A stretch of 64,000 bases of DNA, from the NCBI RefSeq assembly GCF_020731145.1, contig NZ_JAJFZN010000001.1, forward strand, positions 558,001 through 622,000, given 5' to 3'. The notes under the pieces were generated by a model, which saw nothing but the letters and a program-made list of their open reading frames with translations, was not told the origin of the DNA and made no database searches. This stretch comes from Sneathiella sp. HT1-7. Lineage in GTDB: Bacteria; Pseudomonadota; Alphaproteobacteria; Sneathiellales; Sneathiellaceae. Shown here piece after piece: positions 46,884 to 56,825 of the stretch. The translations under genes and the position numbers were made by a program. Each line of letters begins with the position of its first letter. The stretch's first letter is position 1.

Positions 46884-47306
46884 TCAAGCCTTGAATACGT
46901 TGGATTTGCGCCGGTGATACGTCAACGCCGCGGTGATAAATTCCCGAAGCTCCGGAGTTGCAAGGGTACTATCAGACTCAAAAAAAATAGCGCGCGTCCC
47001 GCTATAATGAAAAGTATCCGGATACCGATCTCTGAATTCATTAATAAGGCTGGTCTGACAATGCACGAATAGACCACACATATTCTTTTCCTTGGACGGC
47101 GCAAGCCGGATTGGCGTGCCCGCCTTGCCACTTGCATTATAGCTTGGCTCCCCCCATTTCAACGTTTCACTCAATTTCATATCGCCGATTGTTTCGGCAG
47201 TCTCGAATATAAGCTGCCTTAGCGCCAAAAGTTTATTTCTTTGTTCTTTGGGATAGGATTTATATGCTGCGGCAACCGACAAATCGTCAATATCGAACTG
47301 TTTCAT
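46884..47306 (-). CDS. DUF1801 family protein
   Basis: A 140-residue protein with the YdhG-like DUF1801 fold. The segment TLKWGEPSYNASG and the later GTRAIFFESDSTLATPEL pattern are typical. The function is unknown; it is related to iron-chaperone frataxin-like folds by structure only. It lies four bases upstream of the exporter start and is likely cotranscribed. Confidence 0.78.
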   Translation of the reverse strand: MKQFDIDDLSVAAAYKSYPKEQRNKLLALRQLIFETAETIGDMKLSETLKWGEPSYNASGKAGTPIRLAPSKEKNMCGLFVHCQTSLINEFRDRYPDTFHYSGTRAIFFESDSTLATPELREFITAALTYHRRKSNVFKA

Positions 47307-47458
47307 AACAGGGGACCTGTTGGTAAGATTCCGTACTTCAAAATATCAATGATCATATAATTCGGGCTTTTGGTCCCAATATTTGCTAAATAGCGTTTCA
47401 ATAAAGTTTAAAAGGCAGCCAGTCATATAGCAAGGCCGGCAGGCCAATTGGATTGCAA

Positions 47459-50251
47459 ATGGAAAAAATTCCAAATCAGAAAGAAATTATCGACCGTCGC
47501 GCATTAGTCCAGTCGATCGCCGAGACAGCTGATAAGTTCGATACGAGTAGCGTTGAATTCCGACAGGAAATTTTACGCCAGCTTAAGGTGCGCCTCGACC
47601 ATGGCAGCGACGTTGTAAAACAGCGCTTCCAGCAATCCAATAAAGGCCGGGCAATGATGTATGCCCAGTGCTTCCTGGTCGATCAGCTAATTCGTGCTAT
47701 TTTCGATGTTGCGGCCCAATATGTCTATCAATTGAGCAACCCGACTCCAGAAGAAAAGCTGTCGCTCGTTGCGGTTGGGGGATATGGCCGGGGGGAGCTG
47801 GCACCCTTCTCCGATGTCGATCTGCTCTTTCTCTTTCCCTACAAACAGACCTCCTGGTGTGAGCAGGTAATCGAGTTTGTGCTCTATATGCTTTGGGATC
47901 TCGGCCTGAAAGTCGGGCATTCCACCCGTACCGTTGATGAATGCGTCCGCCTCGCTAAAAAAGACACAACAATCCAGACCGCCCTGCTAGAGGCACGCTA
48001 TGTCTGGGGCGATCAGGAAATGTTCACGGAGATGTATCGCAAATATATGAAGGAGGTTGTTTCCGGACACAGCCGCGAGTTTATCGAAGCAAAGCTGAAG
48101 GAAAGAAAAGAGCGTCATGATCGTTTTGGCAATTCCCGCTATGTCGTTGAACCCAACATCAAGGAGGGAAAAGGCGGTCTCCGTGATATGCAAACCCTGT
48201 TCTGGATCGCGAAATTTCTGCATGGGACGACGGATATATCAAAGCTTGTGAAACTCGGTGTTTTTACCGAGAAGGAGCGCCGCAGATTTACCAAGGCATC
48301 AAATTTCCTTCGTACCGTGCGGTGTCATCTTCACTATCTGACAGGGCGTCCGGAAGAACGGATCACCTTTGACGTTCAAACGGAACTCGCTAAACGGTTG
48401 CTCTATAAAGATCATGCCGGGTCCAGCGGCGTGGAACGGTTCATGAAGCATTACTTCCTCGTCGCGAAGGATGTTGGGGACCTGACGCGTATTTTCTGCG
48501 CCAATCTTGAGGCAGAGCAACAGAAGAAAAGCCGTCTGCCGATCCCTCGTTTCGGGCTTGCCAGACGGAAGTTAAAAGGCTACGTCGTCGAAAGCGGACG
48601 CATTGACGTGGCCCACGAAGATGATTTTAAAAAAGATCCGATACGGATGCTGGAACTGTTCCATCTGGCTCAGGAAAAGGGCCTGGATGTCCATCCAAAT
48701 GCACTCCGTCTAATCCGACAGGATCTCAAGCTGATCAATCGCAGTGTTCGCAATGATGAGCGGGCAAACCAACTCTTCCTTGAGATGATGACCAGTCGCA
48801 AAGATCCGGAAACAACCCTCCGACGCCTGAACGAGGCCGGTGTCTTCGGCCGGTTTATTCCCGATTTCGGCCGTGTCGTTGCCCAAATGCAGCATGATAT
48901 GTATCATGTCTATACCGTGGATGAGCACACCATTCGGGCAATCGGCATCATTTCGCAGATTGAAGATGGTGCCTTGCAAAGTGAACACCCTCTTTCTCAC
49001 AATATTATGCCCAAGATCGTGTCACGAAATGTCCTCTACTGCGCCGTATTGATCCATGATATCGCGAAGGGACGCGGCGGAGATCACTCAATCCTCGGGG
49101 CCGAGGTAGCAGAAAAACTCTGTCCCCGGCTCGGGCTGTCGCCGTCAGAGACGGAAACGGTGGCATGGCTCGTGCGATATCATCTGGCGTTCAGCGCCTT
49201 TGCCTTCAAACGGGATATCTCAGACCCAAAAACTATTGAGGATTTTGTCAAAATCGTTCAAAGCCCTGAGCGGTTACGGCTTCTGCTGGTCCTGACAGTC
49301 GCGGATATCCGAGCGGTTGGGCCAAATGTCTGGAACGGCTGGAAAGGTCAGCTTCTGCGTGAACTTTACTACGCCTCGGAAAATGCCTTGACCGGCGGTC
49401 ATATTTCAGAAGGCCGGGCGGAGCGGGCCAAGCATTACCAGGAAGAATTACGCGAACTTCTAAGGTCATGGCAAAAAGGCGATATTGATGCCCATATCCG
49501 GCGTTTCTATCAATCCTACTGGATCGGCACCAGCAGTGAAGACCGCGTCACCCATGCGGAGCTAATGCGAAAAGCGGACAAGGAGAAAGCGCTTTTCACC
49601 ATCGAGTCAAAAAGCGACCCCTTCCGTTCAATAACGGAAGTTATTGTTTATACTGCCGATCATCCAGGTCTCTTTTCCCGGATCACTGGCGCCATGTCGA
49701 TAAGCGGCGCGAATATCGTGGATGCGAAAATTCATACTACGACGGACGGTATGGCGCTCGATACATTTTTTATTCAGGATTCTGAAGGCAAGGTTTACGA
49801 TCAACGGGGACGCATGAAAAAATTGCACCAGGCGATCGAGGACACGCTTCAGGGCTCCCGAAAACCTCACTTGGAAATAGTGGAGCTGCGGGAATCAAGC
49901 CTACCGAGCAGAACGGAAGTCTTTACCGTACAGCCCGCAATAATTCTGGATAACAAGGCATCGAACACCCATACCGTGATTGAGGTGCGGGGACGCGATC
50001 GACCCGGCTTGCTTGCCAAGCTGACCCGAACATTATTCACGCTTTCCCTGTCCATCTCGTCGGCTCATATTGCGACCTATGGTGAACGAGCGGTTGACGT
50101 TTTCTATGTAAAAGACAGTTTCGGCCTGAAAATTACCAACAAAGTCAAGCTTGCAAATATAGAGAAGAAACTGCTTCTTGCTCTTACCGAAGATATGAAA
50201 CCAAAAAGAAAAGCAACCCGTACAAAAAAAGCAGCGAGTAGCGGAAGCTGA
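47459..50251 (+). CDS. glnD: PII uridylyltransferase/uridylyl-removing enzyme GlnD
   Basis: A 930-residue sensor enzyme. The nucleotidyltransferase motif GGYGRGELAPFSDVDLLFL appears near residues 103-121, the HD domain in LIHDIAKGRGGDHS near 520-535, and two ACT domains fill the C-terminus (about 720-910). It adds UMP to GlnK at low glutamine and removes it at high glutamine. ATG 47459 is preferred over TTG two codons before. Its target GlnK (Y51) is encoded at 5.1 kb. MurJ follows 36 bases later, a frequent alphaproteobacterial pair. Confidence 0.95.
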   Translation: MEKIPNQKEIIDRRALVQSIAETADKFDTSSVEFRQEILRQLKVRLDHGSDVVKQRFQQSNKGRAMMYAQCFLVDQLIRAIFDVAAQYVYQLSNPTPEEKLSLVAVGGYGRGELAPFSDVDLLFLFPYKQTSWCEQVIEFVLYMLWDLGLKVGHSTRTVDECVRLAKKDTTIQTALLEARYVWGDQEMFTEMYRKYMKEVVSGHSREFIEAKLKERKERHDRFGNSRYVVEPNIKEGKGGLRDMQTLFWIAKFLHGTTDISKLVKLGVFTEKERRRFTKASNFLRTVRCHLHYLTGRPEERITFDVQTELAKRLLYKDHAGSSGVERFMKHYFLVAKDVGDLTRIFCANLEAEQQKKSRLPIPRFGLARRKLKGYVVESGRIDVAHEDDFKKDPIRMLELFHLAQEKGLDVHPNALRLIRQDLKLINRSVRNDERANQLFLEMMTSRKDPETTLRRLNEAGVFGRFIPDFGRVVAQMQHDMYHVYTVDEHTIRAIGIISQIEDGALQSEHPLSHNIMPKIVSRNVLYCAVLIHDIAKGRGGDHSILGAEVAEKLCPRLGLSPSETETVAWLVRYHLAFSAFAFKRDISDPKTIEDFVKIVQSPERLRLLLVLTVADIRAVGPNVWNGWKGQLLRELYYASENALTGGHISEGRAERAKHYQEELRELLRSWQKGDIDAHIRRFYQSYWIGTSSEDRVTHAELMRKADKEKALFTIESKSDPFRSITEVIVYTADHPGLFSRITGAMSISGANIVDAKIHTTTDGMALDTFFIQDSEGKVYDQRGRMKKLHQAIEDTLQGSRKPHLEIVELRESSLPSRTEVFTVQPAIILDNKASNTHTVIEVRGRDRPGLLAKLTRTLFTLSLSISSAHIATYGERAVDVFYVKDSFGLKITNKVKLANIEKKLLLALTEDMKPKRKATRTKKAASSGS

Positions 50252-50287
50252 TGGGCAGCTCTAGCGCGCCTGTGCTATAGGGGGTTC

Positions 50288-51844
50288 ATGAGTTTGATTA
50301 AGTCCGTGGCCACAGTCGGTGGCTTTACCATGATCAGTCGCGTCCTCGGATTTTTACGCGATATTTTGATGGCGTCTGTGTTAGGTGCCGGGCCGGTGGC
50401 GGACGCTTTCTTTGTTGCCTTTCGCATTCCGAACATGTTTCGCCGCCTGGTGGCGGAAGGCGCGTTTTCTGCCGCCTTCATCCCTCTGTTTGCGCGCAAA
50501 CTAGAAGCGGAGGGCAAAGATCCAGCACTCGAATTTGCGGGCCATGCGCTCAGCATTCTTGTCGGTTTTCTTCTTATCTTTTCAGCCCTTTTCATGATCT
50601 TCATGCCGGTCATGATGCTGATGCTGGCACCCGGCTTTGCCCCGGACGGATCACGGTTTGAGCTGGCCGTCGAATTTACCCGCGTCACATTTCCCTACCT
50701 GATTGCAATGGCCATCGTTGCACTTCTGGGAGGCATATTAAATGCCTTTTATAAATTTGCGGCGATGGCCGCAGCGCCAATCCTGCTCAATATTATTCTT
50801 ATTGCCTGCCTGCTGATTGGAATAGGCCGTACAGAAGCCGATGTCGGCATGCTGCTCGCTATAGGCGTTGCGATTGCTGGTGTGGCTCAGGTAATATTTC
50901 TTGCCATCGCGTGCAAACGGGCGGAGATCGGTATCAAACTCCGTTGGCCCGCCTTCAATTCCGACATCAAACGCCTCTTCCGCCTGATGCTTCCCGGTGC
51001 GCTTGGTGCCGGCGTGATGCAGATCAATATCCTGGTTGGAACGATTATTGCGTCCTTCCTGGCGACGGGATCTATTTCCTATCTGTACTACGCTGATCGG
51101 GTGTATCAACTTCCACTGGGCGTGATCGGTATTGCGGTCGGCACCGCACTGTTGCCGATGCTTTCGCGGCAACTTCGGTCAGGCGAAGAAGAAACAGCGA
51201 TGAACAGCATGAACCGCGCGATGGAACTTTCCATGCTCCTCACCTTGCCAGCGGCAGCCGCGTTAATTGTCATCCCGGAGGAAATTACGTCCGTCCTGTT
51301 TCAGCATGGAGAATTTACCTTAGAAGCAAGCCGCGCAACAGCGGCGGCCCTGCTTGCCTTCGCAACCGGGCTTCCCGCCTATGTGCTTGTTAAAATTCTT
51401 GCACCGGGATTTTTTGCGCGGGAGGATACCACAACGCCGGTGGTTGTCGGCGTTCTCGCCATGATACTGAATGTAGTTTTGAGCCTCATACTGATCCGCT
51501 ATCTGGAGCATGTGGGGATCGCACTCGCGACCTCTCTTTCCTCCTGGTTTAATGTCGTGTTACTATTCTTAATTCTCCGACGGCGCGGCCATTATACCGC
51601 GGATTCACGTCTCCTCCGACGGTTCGCGGGTATGATTGTTGCTTCCGCTATCATGGCCGCCGGACTCTATTTCGCCCGTGAATATCTGGCCAATGCTTTT
51701 TCCGGTGACATGACAGAGAGAGTAGGCGCCCTCATCTCACTGGTGATTGGCGGCGGCGTATTATATGCCGTCAGCAGCCTTCTCACCGGCACTGCGCGCC
51801 TGCAAGAAATAAAATCCATGCTGAAACGCCGCCCGAACGCGTAA
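50288..51844 (+). CDS. murJ: Lipid II flippase MurJ
   Basis: A 518-residue MOP-family membrane protein with about fourteen helices. The opening SVATVGGFTMISRVLGFLRD with the conserved Arg-rich motif and the RIPNMFRRLVAEGAFSAAFIP segment mark MurJ. It flips lipid II to the periplasm for peptidoglycan synthesis and is essential in most bacteria. AGGGGG precedes ATG 50288, four bases away. Confidence 0.94.
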   Translation: MSLIKSVATVGGFTMISRVLGFLRDILMASVLGAGPVADAFFVAFRIPNMFRRLVAEGAFSAAFIPLFARKLEAEGKDPALEFAGHALSILVGFLLIFSALFMIFMPVMMLMLAPGFAPDGSRFELAVEFTRVTFPYLIAMAIVALLGGILNAFYKFAAMAAAPILLNIILIACLLIGIGRTEADVGMLLAIGVAIAGVAQVIFLAIACKRAEIGIKLRWPAFNSDIKRLFRLMLPGALGAGVMQINILVGTIIASFLATGSISYLYYADRVYQLPLGVIGIAVGTALLPMLSRQLRSGEEETAMNSMNRAMELSMLLTLPAAAALIVIPEEITSVLFQHGEFTLEASRATAAALLAFATGLPAYVLVKILAPGFFAREDTTTPVVVGVLAMILNVVLSLILIRYLEHVGIALATSLSSWFNVVLLFLILRRRGHYTADSRLLRRFAGMIVASAIMAAGLYFAREYLANAFSGDMTERVGALISLVIGGGVLYAVSSLLTGTARLQEIKSMLKRRPNA

Positions 51845-51981
51845 ATCTGTTGACGATACCGAAGGCGCCTGCAATAAGGCCGAGATCAATTCCCGGGCAG
51901 CAGCCCATCCCGGTCCCGATGGCCTGATGATCAGTCCGTCAATTTTGGGGCCCGTGTCCAAAGCGTGAGGAGCTTTTAGTC

Positions 51982-52980
51982 ATGTCTCGTATTTTCTCCG
52001 GCGTTCAGCCAAGCGGAAATCTTCATCTCGGTAACTATCTCGGCGCGATCCGCAATTTTGTTGGATTGCAGGAAGATTATGAATGTATTTACTGCGCTGT
52101 TGATATGCACGCCATCACGGTCTGGCAGGATCCGGCAGACTTACGCAGTAATACGCGGGAAGTGGCGGCGGCATACATTGCTGCCGGAGTGGATCCAAAG
52201 CGATCGATTATTTTCGCGCAAAGCACTGTCGCGGCCCACGCAGAACTCGCCTGGATATTCAATTGCGTTGCGCGCCTCGGCTGGTTAAATCGCATGACCC
52301 AGTTCAAGGAGAAGGCTGGTAAAAATCGCGAAAATGCGTCCGTCGGCCTTTATGCCTATCCCTCCCTGATGGCGGCAGATATCCTCGCCTACAAGGCAAC
52401 CCATGTTCCGGTTGGTGAAGATCAGAAGCAGCATCTTGAGCTGACCCGTGATATTGCGCAGAAGTTCAACAACGATTACGAGACCGAAACCTTTCCGCTC
52501 GTAGAACCATTGATCTTTGGCGCGGCAACGCGGGTCATGTCCCTGCGGGACGGATCCAAGAAAATGTCAAAGTCTGATCCGAGTGATTATTCGCGCATCA
52601 CCTTTACGGATGATCGCGACAGTATCGCAAAAAAACTCCGCAAGGCGCGAACGGATGCCGATCCGCTACCTGAAACGGAAGAGGGTCTGAAAGGTCGGCC
52701 GGAGGCGGCCAATCTCGTTGGCATCTATGCGGCGCTTGCCGATCTTAGCAAGCAGGCGGTTCTCGATGAGTTCGCCGGAGCTGCATTTTCTACCTTCAAG
52801 CCAGCGCTTACCGAACTGGCCGTTGAGAAATTCGGCCCCATCGGAGAAGAAATGAAAAGACTCATGGCGGATCCTGCGCATGTGGATACTATCCTTAAAG
52901 AAGGAGCGGAACGCGCTGCCGCCCTCGCCGCGCCGGTCATGGCAGAGGTCAAAGAAGTAGTCGGATTTATTCGCCCTTAA
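51982..52980 (+). CDS. trpS: Tryptophanyl-tRNA synthetase
   Basis: A 332-residue class I synthetase. The HIGH-type motif is [10 protein letters not shown] near residue 12, and the KMSKS motif is exact in [11 protein letters not shown] near residue 195. It charges tRNA-Trp. The 137-base gap before it has no clear gene; the ribosome site is GAGGAGC. The start VSR/MSR at 51982 gives a normal length. Confidence 0.95.
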   Translation: MSRIFSGVQPSGNLHLGNYLGAIRNFVGLQEDYECIYCAVDMHAITVWQDPADLRSNTREVAAAYIAAGVDPKRSIIFAQSTVAAHAELAWIFNCVARLGWLNRMTQFKEKAGKNRENASVGLYAYPSLMAADILAYKATHVPVGEDQKQHLELTRDIAQKFNNDYETETFPLVEPLIFGAATRVMSLRDGSKKMSKSDPSDYSRITFTDDRDSIAKKLRKARTDADPLPETEEGLKGRPEAANLVGIYAALADLSKQAVLDEFAGAAFSTFKPALTELAVEKFGPIGEEMKRLMADPAHVDTILKEGAERAAALAAPVMAEVKEVVGFIRP

Positions 52981-53067
52981 GGAAGGCAACTTGTAAGTCT
53001 GACCGAAACAACATACATCTTTGTATGAAGCCAGATGAACGGATCACTCGGTTACGGGGCAGGATAG

Positions 53068-54057
53068 ATGAGCGAAATCGGCAGTAGCGGGAAGGAGACG
53101 AAACGGATCGGGCGGCGGGCCGCGACGGTTCGAGAAAGCGCGAAGCGGAGCTGGAAAGTATTCGCGTTGCTTATTCTGCTTTTCTTGGTTCTTTATTATC
53201 CCGTCGGCATGATCATGATCAACAACATTGAGGACGACACCGATTTTGTGCCGACCGGTACCAATGTTGTTGCCGGGGGCAGCCATGCGGTGGATATGAT
53301 GGCCGGTCTTATTGACAGGGAAATCAATGTCAATCGTTGGACAGCGAACGATCCTTTCTTCATGCCCTCTGCCGCCCTCGACAATATGCCGAATTACCAG
53401 CAGGGAATAATTTCCGCGCTTGCCCGGTTCGGGTTTGAATTGACTGATCAGATTGGCCGGACACGCGGCTCCAGCCAGACGGACCCCGACTTACAGGAAG
53501 CGGCAGGTTTGCTGCAATATTCAGGCACAAAATGGGCTTGGGATCCGTCCGTCTCTCTGCTGCCTACTGCGGCTTCTGAGGAGCAGTATGAAAAGGCCCG
53601 GACCTCTTTGATCAGCTATAACAAGCGGCTCGCTGAAGGCAAAGCCGTATTCGAGAAACGCGCCGATAATCTGTTGGCAACGCTTGACCGGATTGCCCTT
53701 GATATCGGATCGTCGACCGCAACAATCGACAAGCATATCGATGAAAATTCAGGCGATCTCATTGATTTTCAGGCGGATAATATTTTCTATGGCGTTAAAG
53801 GGCAGGCGTATGGCTACTACTTACTGCTAAAGGCGCTGTCGCAAGACTATGAGAGCCTGATCAAGGAGCGTGGACTTACCAACGCCTGGGCGCAAATGCT
53901 TGCAAGTCTTAAATCGGTAATTGACCTTGATCCATTTATTGTCGTCAATGCTACGCCGGATTCCCAGTTTCTCCCTAATCATCTGACGGCTCAAGGCTTC
54001 TATGTCTTGCGCGCCCGGACACAGCTGCAAGAGATCAGCAACATTCTCTTGAAATAA
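53068..54057 (+). CDS. DUF2333 family membrane-anchored protein
   Basis: A 329-residue protein with an N-terminal basic tail, one membrane helix (about residues 28-50, FALLILLFLVLYYPVGMIM) and a long periplasmic, mostly helical part. It matches the DUF2333 family by the ending VNRWTANDPFFMPSAALDNMPN and the late LKALSQDYE region. The function is unknown. It is followed by a universal stress protein after 52 bases, suggesting an operon. Confidence 0.82.
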   Translation: MSEIGSSGKETKRIGRRAATVRESAKRSWKVFALLILLFLVLYYPVGMIMINNIEDDTDFVPTGTNVVAGGSHAVDMMAGLIDREINVNRWTANDPFFMPSAALDNMPNYQQGIISALARFGFELTDQIGRTRGSSQTDPDLQEAAGLLQYSGTKWAWDPSVSLLPTAASEEQYEKARTSLISYNKRLAEGKAVFEKRADNLLATLDRIALDIGSSTATIDKHIDENSGDLIDFQADNIFYGVKGQAYGYYLLLKALSQDYESLIKERGLTNAWAQMLASLKSVIDLDPFIVVNATPDSQFLPNHLTAQGFYVLRARTQLQEISNILLK

Positions 54058-54109
54058 CTGTGCCGATAGTGGCAGGATAATTTTCCCGAAAACAACTGAC
54101 GGAGTCTTT

Positions 54110-54595
54110 ATGTCAGAGGAGACCCAGAGCGGCGTGCGCAACAAGTTTCTTGTCGTCGTCGACGAAACGCCGGAATGCAAATCGGCTATCCGCTTCGCCA
54201 GCCGTCGGGCATGGCACGTTGGCGGCGGCGTGATTCTGCTCTATGTCATTGAACCGCCTGAGTTCCAACACTGGATGGGGGTGGAGCAAGCAATGCGAGA
54301 AGAAGCCCGTGAGGGCGCCGAAGAGCTCTTGCAATACCTCGCGGAGGAAATTCAGAAGGAAACGACCATCGTGCCGGAATTCGTCATCCGCGACGGACAT
54401 AAAAAGGAAGAAGTCTTGGCACTGATTGAGGAAGACTCCGATATCCGCGTCCTTGTGCTTGCGGCATCCCCAGATACTGTCGGGCCCGGCCCCTTGATCA
54501 AAAGCCTTGTTGGCGAAATGTCCGGTACATTTGCAATCCCGATTACCGTTGTACCAGGCAATCTGACAACTCGGCAGCTGGATGCGGTGACATGA
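54110..54595 (+). CDS. Universal stress protein family protein
   Basis: A 161-residue UspA-fold protein. Strand 1 KFLVVVDETPECKSAIRFA and the late loop VLAASPDTVGPGPL are visible, but the ATP-binding GxxGxxxxxxxxxG(S/T) pattern is only partly kept, so ATP binding is uncertain. It may aid survival under stress. A ribosome site GACGGAG precedes the start. Confidence 0.82.
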   Translation: MSEETQSGVRNKFLVVVDETPECKSAIRFASRRAWHVGGGVILLYVIEPPEFQHWMGVEQAMREEAREGAEELLQYLAEEIQKETTIVPEFVIRDGHKKEEVLALIEEDSDIRVLVLAASPDTVGPGPLIKSLVGEMSGTFAIPITVVPGNLTTRQLDAVT

Positions 54596-54900
54596 TCTCG
54601 GTATTCCTGTTTTCGCTTATACCAACTTCTTGATTCGCTATTTAGCCCATTTTAATTTGGCCCAAATTCGCGCTAAATAGATGGAAATTTTATAACCAGT
54701 TGAATCAATTACTAAAATTACACAAGATAAATCTTCTCTTGATATCGTAGATAGAGACTCACATATTCCATTTTCGGCTCAAAGTGCATTAAAACGCATT
54801 TTGAGCCTATATATTGTGTAAAAGAACGGCAGCACATCTACATATTGTATTCTCGGCAGTTGGCTCATTTCGATGGCTAGGACACTACGCAAATTTAATT
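54596..54900. other. Gap of 305 bases rich in inverted repeats
   Basis: There is no credible gene here. CTATTTAGC (54638-54646) and GCTAAATAG (54672-54680) enclose a second dyad AATTTG-GCC-CAAATT (54654-54668), making a nested palindrome. Further on, arms 54776-54787 and 54796-54807 form a 12-bp stem with one G-U pair. Neither is followed by a T-run. The rest is AT-rich. Confidence 0.55.
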
Positions 54901-55881
54901 ATGCAGCTTTTTAGATCTGGTATTAAATCAAACAAGATCGTGACATTGGCAGGCGTAGTTCTGGCGACGGCGTATCTGGTGCCTGAGCTTATTGACAGTG
55001 CACATAATGTCAGCTTTTCTTCCTACGGCGAGAGCAGGGCATTGTTCGCAAAACGCACCCCCGCGAGCTCTCAAACGCGGGAGCAATCCGATCAATTCGA
55101 CATGGCTTCTCTTGATACAGCTCTGAGTCAGGTAGACTACCAGTTGCAGGATATTCGCAACGGACAGCCTGTTCCGCGCTTTTACGTCGAGCAGGTTCCG
55201 GTTGATATTGCTGACGTTACAGATGTAGACCAGCGCAAAAAGGCGTTTATCAAGATCGTTTTACCCCTCATCCTGAGCACCAATGAGAAAATCTTGGATC
55301 GGCGGGAGCGCCTTTCAACCCTCCTTCAAGATAATACAGGGTTTGACAACCTCCGCGCCACCGACAGGAAATGGCTTGATGAAATGGCCATTCGTTACCG
55401 GGAAGAAACGACTGATCTTGAACAGCTTTTGCTAAAAGTCGATGAAGTCCCTGTACCACTGGCGCTTGCTCAGGCTGTGGAAGAATCCGGTTGGGGAACG
55501 TCTCGTTTCGCTCGCGAAGGAAACGCCCTTTTCGGACAGCGAGTCTGGTCTGCAGGTAAGGGAATTGTCCCGGACGAAAGGGCCGATGATGAAACCCATG
55601 AAGTTAAGGCATTCAACTCTATCGCCGACTCGATTGCCGCCTATGTTCATAATCTGAATTCCCATGCGGCCTATGCCGAGTTCCGGGAAATTCGTGCCCG
55701 CCGTCATACAGGCCCGAAACTCACCTATGATACTGCCCCTCTCGTTGATACGCTGCATGTATATTCCGAGAAAGGGCAGGAATATGTGGATAATCTGCGA
55801 TCATTGATTGAAATAAACCAGTTCGACGATTTCGAAGATGCTAACCTTGCTCCCGAGCGATTGGCCGCGAACCGCCCGTAA
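54901..55881 (+). CDS. Glucosaminidase (Bax/FlgJ-like) cell wall hydrolase
   Basis: About 326 residues. A membrane-anchor or signal segment (KIVTLAGVVLATAYLVPELI, about 11-30) leads to a linker and a C-terminal mannosyl-glycoprotein endo-beta-N-acetylglucosaminidase domain (about 185-315). The catalytic region shows VPLALAQAVEESGWGTSRFA with the likely active Glu and GNALFGQRVW. It cuts peptidoglycan. The start is unsure: 54901 gives the natural membrane segment, but has no good SD; the frame is open to 54814 without an ATG. Confidence 0.8.
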   Translation: MQLFRSGIKSNKIVTLAGVVLATAYLVPELIDSAHNVSFSSYGESRALFAKRTPASSQTREQSDQFDMASLDTALSQVDYQLQDIRNGQPVPRFYVEQVPVDIADVTDVDQRKKAFIKIVLPLILSTNEKILDRRERLSTLLQDNTGFDNLRATDRKWLDEMAIRYREETTDLEQLLLKVDEVPVPLALAQAVEESGWGTSRFAREGNALFGQRVWSAGKGIVPDERADDETHEVKAFNSIADSIAAYVHNLNSHAAYAEFREIRARRHTGPKLTYDTAPLVDTLHVYSEKGQEYVDNLRSLIEINQFDDFEDANLAPERLAANRP

Positions 55882-56024
55882 ATTCACCCTGACCTGTTCA
55901 ATTTCTATTCCTGCGACTTTCCATCTCGCAAATTACGGTGCTATGTGGAAAGATAACAGCATAACAAATCTGAACAAGGACGCCGCTTCTTCCAGGGCGC
56001 CATAAGAATAATAAAGGGGAGATC

Positions 56025-56795
56025 ATGGGTAGATTAGCAAACAAGGTCGCGCTGATAACAGGGGCTGCAACCGGTATCGGACTTGCGACCACCCGACGTT
56101 TTGTCGAGGAAGGGGCTTATGTCCTGATGACCGACAAAAACACAGAGGTAGGGGAAGCCGCTGTGAAGGAGTTTGGCGAAAATGCCCGTTTCATTGCTCA
56201 GGACGTCACAAAAGAAGAAGACTGGCAGCAGGTAATGGCGACGATCACCTCTGATACCAAGGGGCTCGATATTCTCGTAAACAATGCTGGTATTCTCTCC
56301 ATCGGGGACCATCAAACAATTGAAGATACGGATCTGGCCCATTGGCAGGCTATCCAGAAGGTGAATGTCGAAGGTGTCTTCCTGGGTTGTCAGTCCGCGA
56401 TCAAAGCCATGAAAGACCGAGGCGGCGCCATCGTCAATATTTCCTCTGTTGCGGCGATAATCGGCACACCTACACTCGCGGCCTATGGCGCCTCAAAAGC
56501 AGCTGTTCGGCAGCTCACCAAAACGGTCGCCATTCATTGCGCCAATAAGGAATATGGCATTCGCTGCAATTCCGTGCATCCCGACCCGGTCCGCACTAAT
56601 ATGGGTGATGAGCTGATGGAGATGTATGGCGGGAATATCGAAAAAGGCTGGGACGCTATTCCCGGGCGTGTTCCCCTAAAAGCTGCCGCAGAGCCCGTCG
56701 ACATTGCAAATTGCATTCTGTTCCTTGCCTCCGACGAGGCACGCCACGTCACAGGGTCCGAACTTGTGGTCGATGGCGGAATGACAGCGATATAA
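56025..56795 (+). CDS. Short-chain dehydrogenase/reductase (cyclic alcohol DH-like)
   Basis: A 256-residue classical SDR. TGAATGIGLAT binds the cofactor; the catalytic set is SSVAAI and YGASKAAV; the Asp after beta-2 (MTDKNTE) favours NAD(H). The segment HCANKEYGIRCNSVHPDPVRTNM resembles that in the SDR at 15466-16263, so the two are related types. It lies 30 bases before an Ldh-type dehydrogenase, so an operon for a hydroxy compound is likely. GGGGAG is the ribosome site. Confidence 0.86.
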   Translation: MGRLANKVALITGAATGIGLATTRRFVEEGAYVLMTDKNTEVGEAAVKEFGENARFIAQDVTKEEDWQQVMATITSDTKGLDILVNNAGILSIGDHQTIEDTDLAHWQAIQKVNVEGVFLGCQSAIKAMKDRGGAIVNISSVAAIIGTPTLAAYGASKAAVRQLTKTVAIHCANKEYGIRCNSVHPDPVRTNMGDELMEMYGGNIEKGWDAIPGRVPLKAAAEPVDIANCILFLASDEARHVTGSELVVDGGMTAI

Positions 56796-56825
56796 ATAAA
56801 AACCAATAGCGGGAGAAACCGATCT

